64,000 nucleotides of DNA from Olsenella uli (GTDB taxonomy: Bacteria; Actinomycetota; Coriobacteriia; Coriobacteriales; Atopobiaceae), in assembly GCF_016899935.1 (NCBI RefSeq), contig NZ_JACJJK010000001.1:248001-312000 (forward strand), given 5' to 3'. The position numbers were made by a program, and so were the translations under genes. Each line of letters starts with the position of its first letter. The first letter of the stretch is position 1. Positions 44,065 through 52,585 of the stretch are shown piece after piece. Below the pieces are notes generated by a model. That model was not told the DNA's origin. It searched no databases and worked only from the letters and a program-made list of their open reading frames with translations.

Positions 44065-46860
44065 ATGCAGATCACCCTCACCCTGAACGGCGCGACGCTC
44101 ACCGAGGACGTCCGCCCGGACATGACGCTCTTCGACTTCTGCCGCGCGCACGGCGCGAAGTCCGTGAAGTGCGCCTGCGAGACCTCCAACTGCGGCCTCT
44201 GCACCGTGCTCATGGACGGCGAGCCCGTGCTCTCCTGCTCCGTCCTCATGGCGCGCGTTGACGGCCATGAGGTCACCACGCTCGAGGGCATGCGCGACGG
44301 CCGGCGCGAGCTTTTGGCCCAGTGCCTCGCCGAGGAGGGCGCCGAGCAGTGCGGCTTCTGCGCGCCGGGCCTCGAGATGGCCGTGCTCGCGCTCGACGCC
44401 GCCCACCCGGGCGCGGACGACGAGACCGCCCGCCGCTACCTCTCCGGCAACCTCTGCCGCTGTTCCGGCTACGCGAGCCAGATGCGCGCGATCCGCCGCT
44501 TCCTCGCCCGGCACAAAAACGGCGGCGCGCTGCCGCCGCGCGAGGTCCCGGACGACCCGACCACGGAGTCGGGCGAGAGGCACGACCAGATCGCGCGCCC
44601 CGTGGCCAAGAAGGACTCCGCCGCGCTTCTCGCCGGCGCGCCCGTCTACACGGCCGACCTCGCGCCCGAGGACGCCCTCGTGGTGCGGCTCGTCCGCAGC
44701 CGTCACGCCAACGCGCTGGTCACGGACGTCGACAAGAGCCGCGCGCTCGAGATTCCGGGCGTGGTGGCCGTCTTTGGCCCGGACGACGTGCCGCACCACC
44801 GCTTCACGCTGGCCGGTCAGTCCTTCCCCGAGCCGAGCCCCTACGACACCGTGCTTCTCGACCGTCACGTGCGCTACGTGGGCGACGAGGTGGCGATCGT
44901 CGTGGCCGAGACCGAGGCCGCGGCGGCGGCCGGCATGAAGGCCGTAAAGGTCACCTACGAGCAGCTGCCCGCCGTGCTGGACGTCGAGGACGCGCTGGAC
45001 AACGCCACCGTCGTCCACGACGAGGACGACTGGGCGCCCGGCGGCGACACGTCCGGCGACCCGGCGCGCAACCTCGTGGCGCACGGCGAGTGCGTCCACG
45101 GCGACCTGGACGCCGCCTTCGCCGCCTCCGACGTGGTGATCGAGCGCACCTACCGCACACAGGCCACCGAGCAGGCCATGATGGAGACCTTCCGCTCCTT
45201 CGCCTACACCGACGCCTTCGGCCGCGTGACCGTGGTCAGCTCCACGCAGGTGCCCTTCCACATCCGCCGCCAGGTGGCGAACGCCCTCGGCATCCCCAAG
45301 CGCCAGGTGCGCGTCATCAAGCCGCGCGTGGGCGGCGGCTTCGGCGCCAAGCAGAGCGGCTGCAACGAGCCCTTCGCCGCCTTCGCCGCGATGGCCACGA
45401 GCCGCCCCTGCATCTGCGTCCAGACGCGCGAGGAGACCATGTGCTGCTCCAACACGCGCCACGAGATGATCCTCACGGTGCGCGTGGGCGCGCGGCGCGA
45501 CGGCACGCTCACGGCCATCGACCTCCACGCGCTCTCCAACGCCGGCGCCTACGGCTACCATGCCACCACCACGGTGACGCTCGTGGGCGGCAAGGCGCTG
45601 CCGATCTACAACCACGTGGCGGCAAGCCGCTTCACCTACGACGTTGCCTACACCAACACCACGCCGGGCGGCGCCTACCGCGGCTACGGCGCCACGCAGG
45701 GCTGCTTTGCCGTGGAGTCCGCCGTGAACGAGATGGCCGACGAGCTGGGCATGGACCCGTGCGAGCTGCGCCTCAAGAACCTGGTGAAGCCCGGCGAGAC
45801 CCTCTGGCAGCTGAACGAAGAGCCGCTCCACAGCTGCCGGCTCGACGAGTGCCTGGGCCGCGCGATGGAGATGGTGGGCTGGAAGGACCGACCCCTGCGC
45901 GAGGACCTGGGCGAGAAGGTCCGCGGGCTCGGCGTGGCCCTCACGATGCAGGGCTCCGGCATCGCGATGGTGGACATCGCCAACGTGGACATCCGCCTGG
46001 AGGACGACGGCTTCTACGTGCTCTCCATCGGCGCCACCGACGTGGGCACCGGCGCGGACACGATCCTCGCGCAGATGGCGGCCGAGGCGCTCGGCTGCGA
46101 CGTGGACCGCATCGTCACCAAGGGCGTTGACACCGACACCTCCCCCTTCGACACCGGCGCCTACGCCTCCTCGGGCACCTACACCACGGGCGGCGCCGTC
46201 GTGCGCGCGGCCGAGGACCTCATCCGGCAAATCCGCGAGCAGGCGGCGCGCGTCTTCGGCGTAGCCGAGAAGGACGTGGAGTTTGACGGCGAGTCTGTGC
46301 GCTGCGTGGGCGCGGACGGCGCCGCGCAGGAGATGAGCGTGGCGGCGCTCGCCAACAAGCTCATCGGCTTTGGCCTCAACCCCGGCATGCTCGAGGGCCA
46401 CGGAACCAACGCCCAGCCCACCTCGCCGCCGCCCTACATGGCCGGCGTCGCCGAGGTGGAGGTGGACAAGGCCACCGGACTCGTGCGCGTGACCGACTAC
46501 GCGGCCGTCGTGGACTGCGGCACCGTGATCAACCCGGCGCTCGCGCGCGTGCAGGCCGAGGGCGGCATCGTCCAGGGCATCGGCATGGCGCTCACCGAGG
46601 ACGTCTCCCGCGACGAGCGGGGCAACCTGCGCACGGGCAGCTTCATGACCTACAACCTTCCCACCCGTCTGGACGTGCCCGAGCCGCGCGTGGAGTTCAT
46701 GCCGAGCTTCGAGCCCACGGGGCCCTTCGGCGCCAAGTCCATCGGCGAGGTCGTCATCAACACGCCCTCGCCGGCGGTCATGAGCGCCGTGGCCCACGCC
46801 ACGGGCCGCTACGTCCGCGACCTGCCGATCCTGCCGAGCAAGGTGCTGGCAGCAAAGTAG
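44065..46860 (+). CDS. Molybdenum hydroxylase, fused 2Fe-2S and molybdopterin subunit
   Basis: This 931-residue protein joins two subunits that are usually separate. Residues 1-155 carry two 2Fe-2S clusters: CACETSNCGLC with a distal Cys, then QCGFCAPG and LCRCSG. From about 180 on is the molybdopterin domain with GGGFGAKQSG (about 423), TPGGAYRGYGATQG and the catalytic Glu in GAKSIGEVVIN (about 889). It hydroxylates a purine or other N-heterocycle or aldehyde; the substrate is not clear. No XdhC-like chaperone or cofactor gene is nearby. The gene ends 4 bp before a perfect hairpin. Confidence 0.9.
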   Translation: MQITLTLNGATLTEDVRPDMTLFDFCRAHGAKSVKCACETSNCGLCTVLMDGEPVLSCSVLMARVDGHEVTTLEGMRDGRRELLAQCLAEEGAEQCGFCAPGLEMAVLALDAAHPGADDETARRYLSGNLCRCSGYASQMRAIRRFLARHKNGGALPPREVPDDPTTESGERHDQIARPVAKKDSAALLAGAPVYTADLAPEDALVVRLVRSRHANALVTDVDKSRALEIPGVVAVFGPDDVPHHRFTLAGQSFPEPSPYDTVLLDRHVRYVGDEVAIVVAETEAAAAAGMKAVKVTYEQLPAVLDVEDALDNATVVHDEDDWAPGGDTSGDPARNLVAHGECVHGDLDAAFAASDVVIERTYRTQATEQAMMETFRSFAYTDAFGRVTVVSSTQVPFHIRRQVANALGIPKRQVRVIKPRVGGGFGAKQSGCNEPFAAFAAMATSRPCICVQTREETMCCSNTRHEMILTVRVGARRDGTLTAIDLHALSNAGAYGYHATTTVTLVGGKALPIYNHVAASRFTYDVAYTNTTPGGAYRGYGATQGCFAVESAVNEMADELGMDPCELRLKNLVKPGETLWQLNEEPLHSCRLDECLGRAMEMVGWKDRPLREDLGEKVRGLGVALTMQGSGIAMVDIANVDIRLEDDGFYVLSIGATDVGTGADTILAQMAAEALGCDVDRIVTKGVDTDTSPFDTGAYASSGTYTTGGAVVRAAEDLIRQIREQAARVFGVAEKDVEFDGESVRCVGADGAAQEMSVAALANKLIGFGLNPGMLEGHGTNAQPTSPPPYMAGVAEVEVDKATGLVRVTDYAAVVDCGTVINPALARVQAEGGIVQGIGMALTEDVSRDERGNLRTGSFMTYNLPTRLDVPEPRVEFMPSFEPTGPFGAKSIGEVVINTPSPAVMSAVAHATGRYVRDLPILPSKVLAAK

Positions 46861-46864
46861 CCGC

Positions 46865-46899
46865 GTTGCCTAAAAGGGGTCTGACCCCTTTTAGGCAAC
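46865..46899. repeat. Perfect 15-bp-stem hairpin, copy 3 of the GCCTAAAAGGGG family
   Basis: This copy matches that at 7385-7421, including loop TCTGA. It lies just after the molybdenum hydroxylase stop and could act as its terminator. A GTTCTTCTCG motif copy (46963-46972) follows. Confidence 0.9.
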
Positions 46900-46943
46900 T
46901 GTCATGACTTCGCAAGCTCGACCGGCCGAAGGGGCGCCCGCGC

Positions 46944-46949
46944 TACACT
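46944..46949 (+). promoter_or_regulatory. -10 box of the ABC exporter operon
   Basis: TACACT lies 32 bp before the ATG at 46981. A motif copy, GTTCTTCTCG, lies between it and the GGAGGTCGG ribosome site, inside the presumed untranslated leader. Confidence 0.5.
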
Positions 46950-46980
46950 TGTGCGGTTGGACGTTCTTCTCGGAGGTCGG

Positions 46981-48717
46981 ATGTTCAAGCTCAGGCGCTA
47001 CCTCGCGGGCCACTACGCCGAGTGCGTGCTGGCGCCGCTCTTCAAGATGCTGGAGGCCCTCCTCCAGCTCCTCGTCCCGCTCGTGATGGCCCAGGTCATC
47101 GACGTCGGCATCCCCGCGCGCGACGCCGGCTACGTGCTCGCCCACGGCGCGCTGCTCGTGGTCATGGGCGTCCTCGCGTGGGTCGTCGCCGTCGCGGCGC
47201 AGTTCTTCAGCGCGCGGCTCGCCGCCTCCTTCGGCACCGCGCTGCGCGACGACCTCTTCGCCCACGTGCTCTCCCTCTCGCGCGAGGACGTGGAGCGCCT
47301 CGGCCGCGCGAGCCTCGTCACGCGCCTCACCAACGACTCCCAGCAGGTCCAGGACGGCCTCAACATGTTTTTCCGCCTGATCCTGCGCTCGCCGTTCGTG
47401 ACCTTCGGCACCGTCGTGGCGGCCTTTCTCGTGGACGGCGTCGAGGGCGCGGCACTGCTCGTCGCCGTGCTCGTGGCCGGCGCGCTCGTCCTCGGCTTCA
47501 TGCGCCTGACCGCGAGCCGCTACCGCGCCATCCAGCGCGGCCTCGACGAGGTCCAGCTCCGCGTCTCCGAGAACCTCGAGGGCGTCCGCGTCCTGCGCGC
47601 CTTCCGCCGCGAGGCCGGCGAGCGCGCCGACTTCGCCGCGACCGCCTCCGCCGTCCGCGACCGCCAGGTCACGACCGGCGACCTCTCCGCCCTCGTGAAC
47701 CCGCTCACCTACGCGGTCGTCAACTGCGGCCTCATCGCGCTTCTGTGGTTCGGCGGGGCGCAGGTGAACGTCGGCAACCTCACGCAGGGCCAGCTCGTGG
47801 CCCTCGTGAGCTACGTGAGCCAGGCGCTCGTCGAGCTCCTCAAGCTCACGAACCTCATCGTCCTTCTCGCCAAGGCATCCGCCTGCGCCAAACGCATCAA
47901 CGAGGTCTTTGAGACCGCGCCCACCCTCGCGGACGGCACGCTCGACACCGCGCCGGACGCGGGCCCGGGCGCCCCCGCGCTCGCCTTCGACGACGTGAGC
48001 TTCTCCTACCCCGGCGCCGCCGGCGACGCCCTCTCCCACGTGAGCTTCTCGCTCGCCCCGGGCGCCACGCTCGGCGTGATCGGCGGCACGGGTTCCGGCA
48101 AGTCCACGCTCGCGAGCCTCGCTCTGCGCTTCTACGACGTCACGGGCGGCGAGGTCAAGGTCGGCGGCAGCGACGTGCGCGACCTCACGCGCCACGCGCT
48201 GCGCCGCCGGGTCTCGCTCGTGGAGCAGGGCGCCACGCTCTTCTCGGGCACCATCGCCTCCAACCTGCGCTGGGGAAGCGCCGAGGCGGACGAGCAGGAC
48301 CTCCGCTCGGCGCTCGCCACCGCGCAGGCCACAGGAGTCGTCGCCGGCAAGGCCGGCGACCTCGACGCGGAGGTCGAGCAGTTCGGGCGCAACTTCTCCG
48401 GCGGCCAGCGCCAGCGCCTCACGATCGCGCGCGCCCTCGTGCGCCGCCCGCGCGTCCTCATCCTCGACGACGCCTCCTCCGCGCTCGACTTTGCCACCGA
48501 CGCCGCCCTGCGCCGCGCGATCGCCCGCGACTGCGCGGGCACGGCCGTGGTCACCATCTCGCAGCGCGTGACCGCCGTGCGCCACGCCAACCAGATCCTC
48601 GTGCTCGACGGCGGGCGCCAGGTGGGCCTCGGCACCCACGAGGAGCTGCTCGCGAGCTGTCCCGTCTACCGCGAGATCTGCGAGTCCCAGCTCACCGAGG
48701 AGGAGGTGGCGCGATGA
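46981..48717 (+). CDS. ABC exporter, first permease-ATPase subunit
   Basis: This 578-residue half-transporter has six membrane helices (from about residue 15 to 290) and an ATPase domain with Walker A GGTGSGKST (about 368), signature FSGGQRQR (about 472) and Walker B VLILDDASSALD. The Asp in place of the catalytic Glu after Walker B (LDDAS) marks the degenerate site of heterodimeric exporters; its partner at 48714 has the normal Glu. The start at 46981 follows GGAGGTCGG. Its stop overlaps the ATG of the partner. The likely role is multidrug, lipid or peptide export. Confidence 0.92.
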   Translation: MFKLRRYLAGHYAECVLAPLFKMLEALLQLLVPLVMAQVIDVGIPARDAGYVLAHGALLVVMGVLAWVVAVAAQFFSARLAASFGTALRDDLFAHVLSLSREDVERLGRASLVTRLTNDSQQVQDGLNMFFRLILRSPFVTFGTVVAAFLVDGVEGAALLVAVLVAGALVLGFMRLTASRYRAIQRGLDEVQLRVSENLEGVRVLRAFRREAGERADFAATASAVRDRQVTTGDLSALVNPLTYAVVNCGLIALLWFGGAQVNVGNLTQGQLVALVSYVSQALVELLKLTNLIVLLAKASACAKRINEVFETAPTLADGTLDTAPDAGPGAPALAFDDVSFSYPGAAGDALSHVSFSLAPGATLGVIGGTGSGKSTLASLALRFYDVTGGEVKVGGSDVRDLTRHALRRRVSLVEQGATLFSGTIASNLRWGSAEADEQDLRSALATAQATGVVAGKAGDLDAEVEQFGRNFSGGQRQRLTIARALVRRPRVLILDDASSALDFATDAALRRAIARDCAGTAVVTISQRVTAVRHANQILVLDGGRQVGLGTHEELLASCPVYREICESQLTEEEVAR

Positions 48718-50486
48718 GCGAGAAGAACCTCGGGCCCAGGCCCCGGCCCACCACGTCCGACACCGTCCGTCGCGTGCTCGCGCTCTTCTCGGCGCGTCGC
48801 GCCTCGCTCGTCGCGGCCGGGGCGCTCTCCGTGGCCGTGGTCGTGGGGACGCTCGCGCTGCCCGTGCTCTCGGGCCGGGCGGTCGACTGCGTGGTCGGCG
48901 TCGGGCAGGTGGACTTTGCCGGCCTCTATCGCGCGCTCGCCTGGATCGCCGTCACGCTCGGCGCGACCGCGATCTGCCAGTGGTCGCTCACGGCCGTCAC
49001 CAACCGGCTCGCCTTCGGCGCGGCGCTCACGCTGCGCCGGCGCGCCTTCGACCACCTGCAGGAGCTCCCGCTCTCCTATATCGACTCCCACGGCCACGGC
49101 GACCTCGCCGCGCGCATCGTCACGGATGCGGACATGCTCACGAACGGCCTGCTCATGGCCTTCCAGCAGCTGCCCGTCGGCGTGCTCACGATCGTGGTGA
49201 CGCTCGTCTTCATGTTTGCGCTGAACCCGGCCATCGCGGCCGTGGTGGCGCTGCTCACGCCCATCTCGATCTTCACCGCGCGCTTCATCGCCACGCACAG
49301 CGCCAAGCACTTCTCGGGCCAGACCCGGCTGCGCGGCGAGCTCACGGCCTACGTCGAGGAGATGGTCGGCGGCATCTCGGCGATCGAGACCTTCGACATG
49401 GCCGACGCCGTCCACGAGCGCTTCGCCGAGACGGACGCGGCACTCGGCCAGGAGAGCTTCAAGGCGGTGTTCTTCTCGTCTTTGGTGAACCCCACCACGC
49501 GCTTTGCGAACGCCCTCGTGTACGCGGCGATCGGCATCTTTGGCGCCTTCGTGGCCATGGGCGGCGGCATCACCGTGGGCGGGCTCTCGGCCTTCCTCGG
49601 CTACGCGGACCAGTACGCCAAGCCCTTCAACGACATCTCCGGCGTGGCCACCGAGCTCCAGAACTCCGTCGCGTGCGCGCGGCGGCTCTTCGCCCTGCTG
49701 GACGTGCCCGCCGAGGAGCCGGACGCCCCGGGTGCCGCCGTGCTGGCCGAGCCGCGCGGCGAGGTGGAGCTCGACCACGTGGCCTTTGGCTACGATCCGC
49801 GCCGGCCCGTCCTGCGCGACGTGGACCTCTCCGTGCGCCCGGGCCAGCGCATCGCCCTCGTGGGCGAGACGGGCTGCGGCAAGACGACCCTCATCAACCT
49901 CATCATGCGCTTCTACGACGTGGACGCGGGCGCCGTGCGCGTGGACGGCCACGACGTGCGCGACCTCACGCGCGAGAGCCTGCGCGCCGGCTGGGGCATG
50001 GTGCTGCAGGACACGTGGGTGCGCCGCGCCACGGTGCGCGAGAACGTGAGCATGGGCCGGCCCGACGCCACGCTCGAGGAGGTACGCGCCGCCTGCCGCG
50101 AGGCCTACGCGGACGACTTCATCTGCCGCCTGCCGGCCGGCTACGACACGGTGCTCGACGGGAGCGCCTCGCTCTCTGCGGGGCAGCGGCAGCTCCTGTG
50201 CATCGCGCGCGTCATGCTGGCGCGGCCGGCGATGCTGATCCTCGACGAGGCGACGAGCAACATCGACACGCGCACCGAGCTTCTGGTCCAGCGGGCGCTC
50301 GCGCGCCTCATGGAGGGCCGCACGAGCTTCGTGGTGGCGCACCGGCTCTCCACCGTGCGCGACGCCGACCTCATCTGCGTGGTGGCCGACGGCGTGATCG
50401 CCGAGCGCGGCACCCACGACGAGCTGCTCGCCGCCGGCGGGCGCTACCGCCGCATCTACGAGGCCCAGTTCGCGCCGACGGAGTGA
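48714..50486 (+). CDS. ABC exporter, second permease-ATPase subunit
   Basis: This 590-residue partner has six helices (about 20-320), Walker A GETGCGKTT (about 385), signature LSAGQRQL, Walker B AMLILDEATSNID and switch VVAHRLSTV. The intact Glu makes this the catalytically competent site of the heterodimer. It overlaps the first subunit in an ATGA junction. Its first codons contain a CGAGAAGAAC motif copy. The truncated subunit at 1-1419 is similar, so the genome holds at least two such exporters. Confidence 0.93.
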   Translation: MSEKNLGPRPRPTTSDTVRRVLALFSARRASLVAAGALSVAVVVGTLALPVLSGRAVDCVVGVGQVDFAGLYRALAWIAVTLGATAICQWSLTAVTNRLAFGAALTLRRRAFDHLQELPLSYIDSHGHGDLAARIVTDADMLTNGLLMAFQQLPVGVLTIVVTLVFMFALNPAIAAVVALLTPISIFTARFIATHSAKHFSGQTRLRGELTAYVEEMVGGISAIETFDMADAVHERFAETDAALGQESFKAVFFSSLVNPTTRFANALVYAAIGIFGAFVAMGGGITVGGLSAFLGYADQYAKPFNDISGVATELQNSVACARRLFALLDVPAEEPDAPGAAVLAEPRGEVELDHVAFGYDPRRPVLRDVDLSVRPGQRIALVGETGCGKTTLINLIMRFYDVDAGAVRVDGHDVRDLTRESLRAGWGMVLQDTWVRRATVRENVSMGRPDATLEEVRAACREAYADDFICRLPAGYDTVLDGSASLSAGQRQLLCIARVMLARPAMLILDEATSNIDTRTELLVQRALARLMEGRTSFVVAHRLSTVRDADLICVVADGVIAERGTHDELLAAGGRYRRIYEAQFAPTE

Positions 50487-50519
50487 TCGGCGGACGCCGC
50501 CCGGCCGTTGCCCGGCCAT

Positions 50520-50592
50520 CGCCGAGACGGAGCGACCGCGGAAAATCGGCCCTCTGGGGGCTCCGTTTTCCGCAGATGCTCCGTCTCGGCGG
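50520..50592. repeat. 73-bp palindromic repeat, left copy flanking the DUF3990 cassette
   Basis: A nested palindrome pairs CGCCGAGACGGAGC with its complement at the ends and CGCGGAAAA with TTTTCCGC inside, around TCGGCCCTCTGGGGGCTCC. A near-identical copy in the opposite orientation lies at 52070-52143. It begins 33 bp after the exporter stop. A motif copy (50626-50635) lies 33 bp to the right. Confidence 0.92.
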
Positions 50593-50654
50593 TTTCTCTG
50601 TCTCGCCGCGAGGCGGCAGCGACGCGTCCTTCTCGTGTATGGAACATCCGCGTT

Positions 50655-50684
50655 CGGGTACTATCACTCTAGTGATAGTACCCG
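50655..50684. promoter_or_regulatory. Perfect 14-bp inverted repeat, likely autoregulatory operator
   Basis: The arms CGGGTACTATCACT and complement are separated by two bases. It lies 18 bp before the DUF3990 start. This is where toxin-antitoxin operons carry the site bound by their HTH antitoxin, here probably the protein encoded at 51346. Its A+T content is far above the surroundings. Confidence 0.75.
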
Positions 50685-50702
50685 ACGAGAAAGGCGGCGC
50701 CC

Positions 50703-51374
50703 ATGGAGCTCTGGCATGGGTCCCAGCAGATGGTGGAGCGCCCCGCGCTCGCGCTCTGCCGCCCGCACAACGACTACGGGCCGGGCTTCTACTGCACGCA
50801 GCACCCCGAGCTCGCGCGCGAGTGGGCCTGCCCCGTCCAGCACGACGGCTTTGCCAACCACTACGCGCTCGACGACCGTGACCTCCGCACGCTCGACCTC
50901 GCCGACCCGAAGCTCACCATCCTGTCCTGGCTTGCGGTGCTGCTCAAGAACAGGGTCGTCGACCTCTCCAACCCCGTGGCGCGCGAGGGGCGCGCCTTCC
51001 TGCTCGACCGCTTCCTCCCCGACACCGACGGCCATGACGTCATCAGGGGGCCGCGCGCCGACGACTCCTCTTTCTCCTTCGCACGGGCCTTTCTCAACAA
51101 CACCATCTCGGTCTCCCAGCTCGCCCATGCCATGCGGCTCGGAAAGCTCGGCGAGCAGGTCGCGCTCGTGAGCGAGCGGGCCTTCGACCGTCTCGTCTTT
51201 CTCGAGGCAGCGCCCGTCCCGTACGTGCCCTATCACGCCCTTCGCATGGAGCGCGACCGAGACGCGCGCGAGCGCTACGCCTCCATCGCGAACGCCTTCG
51301 ACCGGGACGGGGTCTACCTGCGCGACCTCATCGTGGGAGGAGTCGATGTCCATGATGCACGCCTGTACGAATAA
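50703..51374 (+). CDS. DUF3990 protein, probable ADP-ribosyltransferase-like toxin
   Basis: This 223-residue protein has the DUF3990 start: ELWHGSQQMVERPALAL, then DYGPGFYCTQHPELAREWA (about residues 24-42). That GxGFYxT pattern belongs to the ADP-ribosyltransferase fold (NAD-binding His/Tyr region). DUF3990 genes commonly lie next to DUF3791 or HTH genes in what are thought to be toxin-antitoxin pairs. It overlaps its partner by 29 bp. No ribosome site beyond AAAGGCGGC is seen. Toxicity and target are inference. Confidence 0.72.
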   Translation: MELWHGSQQMVERPALALCRPHNDYGPGFYCTQHPELAREWACPVQHDGFANHYALDDRDLRTLDLADPKLTILSWLAVLLKNRVVDLSNPVAREGRAFLLDRFLPDTDGHDVIRGPRADDSSFSFARAFLNNTISVSQLAHAMRLGKLGEQVALVSERAFDRLVFLEAAPVPYVPYHALRMERDRDARERYASIANAFDRDGVYLRDLIVGGVDVHDARLYE

Positions 51375-52050
51375 CGCGAGCGCGCGGGCCTATCCGCAGG
51401 CGTACCTCGAGGACGCGATGACGGCCCTCGCCGGGTTCTTCGACTACGCGGTGAACGACTACGGGGCTGAGGGTCCGCTCGTCGCCGGCCTGTTTGCCCA
51501 GAGCGCCGTGGGGCGCCTCTTCGAGCGCGGGGCTCCCTGGGTCGTGTCCGGCAGGTCGGGCGTCGAGCTCTTTCTTGACCTCAGCCGCGAGCTCGGGCAC
51601 ACGGACGTCTCGGCGTTTCCCGCCCCGCGCTGGCACTGCGAGAGGACGGCCCCCTACTGGGCGGGATGGGTCGCGGCCTACGCCCAGTGGCGCCTGAACC
51701 TCACGTTTCGCCAGCTCTTTGCTGCGCTGCCCTTCGACGAGCTGGCCGGGCTGTACGACCCCTGGCACGAGGCCTCGGAGGAGCGCTTCTCCGCCCTCGT
51801 GGCGGAGCGCGTCCGCGCTCGCATCCGCCCCACCAACCTCGCCCGCATCCGCCGCGCCGTCGGGTTCACGCAGGCCGAGCTCGCACGGGTCGCCGGAGTG
51901 GACGTGCGCTCAATCCAGATGTACGAGCAGCGCAACAAGAACGTCAATCACGCGCGGGCCACCACCCTCCTCGCCCTCGCGCGCGCCCTCCGCTGTCCCC
52001 TGGAGGACCTGCTGGAGCCCGAGCCGGCGGACGAGAAGGACGTCGCCTAA
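51346..52050 (+). CDS. HTH-containing partner of DUF3990 (probable antitoxin/repressor)
   Basis: This 234-residue protein has an N-terminal helical part (residues 15-60) that may be DUF3791-like, as in YLEDAMTALAGFFDYAVNDY. An unassigned middle follows, then a C-terminal XRE-type helix-turn-helix (about 170-225: GFTQAELARVAGVDVRSIQM). It starts inside the toxin gene with its own GGGAGGAG, so both are made together. The HTH suggests binding to the palindrome at 50655. The last codons contain a CGAGAAGGAC motif copy. The right-hand 73-bp palindrome follows 20 bp later. Confidence 0.7.
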   Translation: MSMMHACTNNASARAYPQAYLEDAMTALAGFFDYAVNDYGAEGPLVAGLFAQSAVGRLFERGAPWVVSGRSGVELFLDLSRELGHTDVSAFPAPRWHCERTAPYWAGWVAAYAQWRLNLTFRQLFAALPFDELAGLYDPWHEASEERFSALVAERVRARIRPTNLARIRRAVGFTQAELARVAGVDVRSIQMYEQRNKNVNHARATTLLALARALRCPLEDLLEPEPADEKDVA

Positions 52051-52069
52051 TCCCGCCGCGCCCCACTCC

Positions 52070-52143
52070 CGCCGAGACGGAGCAACCGCGGAAAACGGAG
52101 CCTCCCAGAGGGCCGATTTTCCGCGGATGCTCCGTCTCGGCGG
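52070..52143. repeat. 73-bp palindromic repeat, right copy in inverse orientation
   Basis: The sequence matches the reverse complement of 50520-50592 with only a few changes; the asymmetric centre (GGAGCCTCCCAGAGGGCCGA) shows the orientation. Together the two copies form inverted terminal repeats around a 1.5-kb two-gene unit. Confidence 0.92.
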
Positions 52144-52173
52144 AAAGGGCGGTGCGGACGCCGCAGGGGCGCG

Positions 52174-52377
52174 CTACAGGCCGCGCTCGCGAAGGCGGGC
52201 GTCGATCTCCTTGAGCGTGATGCGCGCGGCGAAGAGCTGGCGGTACGTGGCGGTCTTCACCTTGCCCGCCGCCGCGAGCTCGTCCATGCGCGCCTTCGTG
52301 GCCGCGAGCTCGTCGCGCACGTCGGTGGCGAAGCTGTCGTAGGCAGCCAGGCGCGCCGCGTCGTTCTTCTCGCCCAT
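52174..52377 (-). CDS. Small helical protein of unknown function
   Basis: This 67-residue, almost wholly helical and charged protein (LAAYDSFATDVRDELAATKA, then KVKTATYRQLFAARITLKEI) is probably a coiled coil. It starts with GEKNDAA, encoded by a motif copy (52363-52372). GAGAGGGG lies upstream, which supports translation. No family is recognised. Similar codons also occur at 52561-52586 without a following gene. Confidence 0.55.
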   Translation of the reverse strand: MGEKNDAARLAAYDSFATDVRDELAATKARMDELAAAGKVKTATYRQLFAARITLKEIDARLRERGL

Positions 52378-52408
52378 CGCTAGCCCCTCTCGTCAGACGG
52401 ACGGTCAT

Positions 52409-52558
52409 CGCGCAGGTTATGCGCAGTCGCTGAGGTTGTGCGCACCCCACAAGGGTATGCGCACGGTTTCGATTTGCATAGATGCAGGTAAGAAACCTAC
52501 TGAGAAGAACCCGGCGCCCCGGCGCTGCGCATAACCTCCGGCATTGCGCATAACCTGC
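52409..52558. repeat. AGGTTATGCGCA repeats in inverted arrangement
   Basis: Three near-direct copies (AGGTTATGCGCA, AGGTTGTGCGCA, AGGGTATGCGCA) about 20 bp apart at 52414-52465 face two inverted copies (TGCGCATAACCT) at 52525-52556. Exact motif copies lie on each side (52363 and 52572), and a one-mismatch copy is in the middle (52500). There is no convincing gene in the interval 52378-52585. Confidence 0.75.
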
Positions 52559-52585
52559 ATGGCGCCGCGTCGTTCTTCTCGGCCA

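Noticed and set aside
50688-50694. Further motif copy at GACGAGAAAGGCGG
   Set aside because: It has an extra A (CGAGAAAGG) and does not fit CGAGAAGRAC. Many similar one-base-off sites exist and were not counted.
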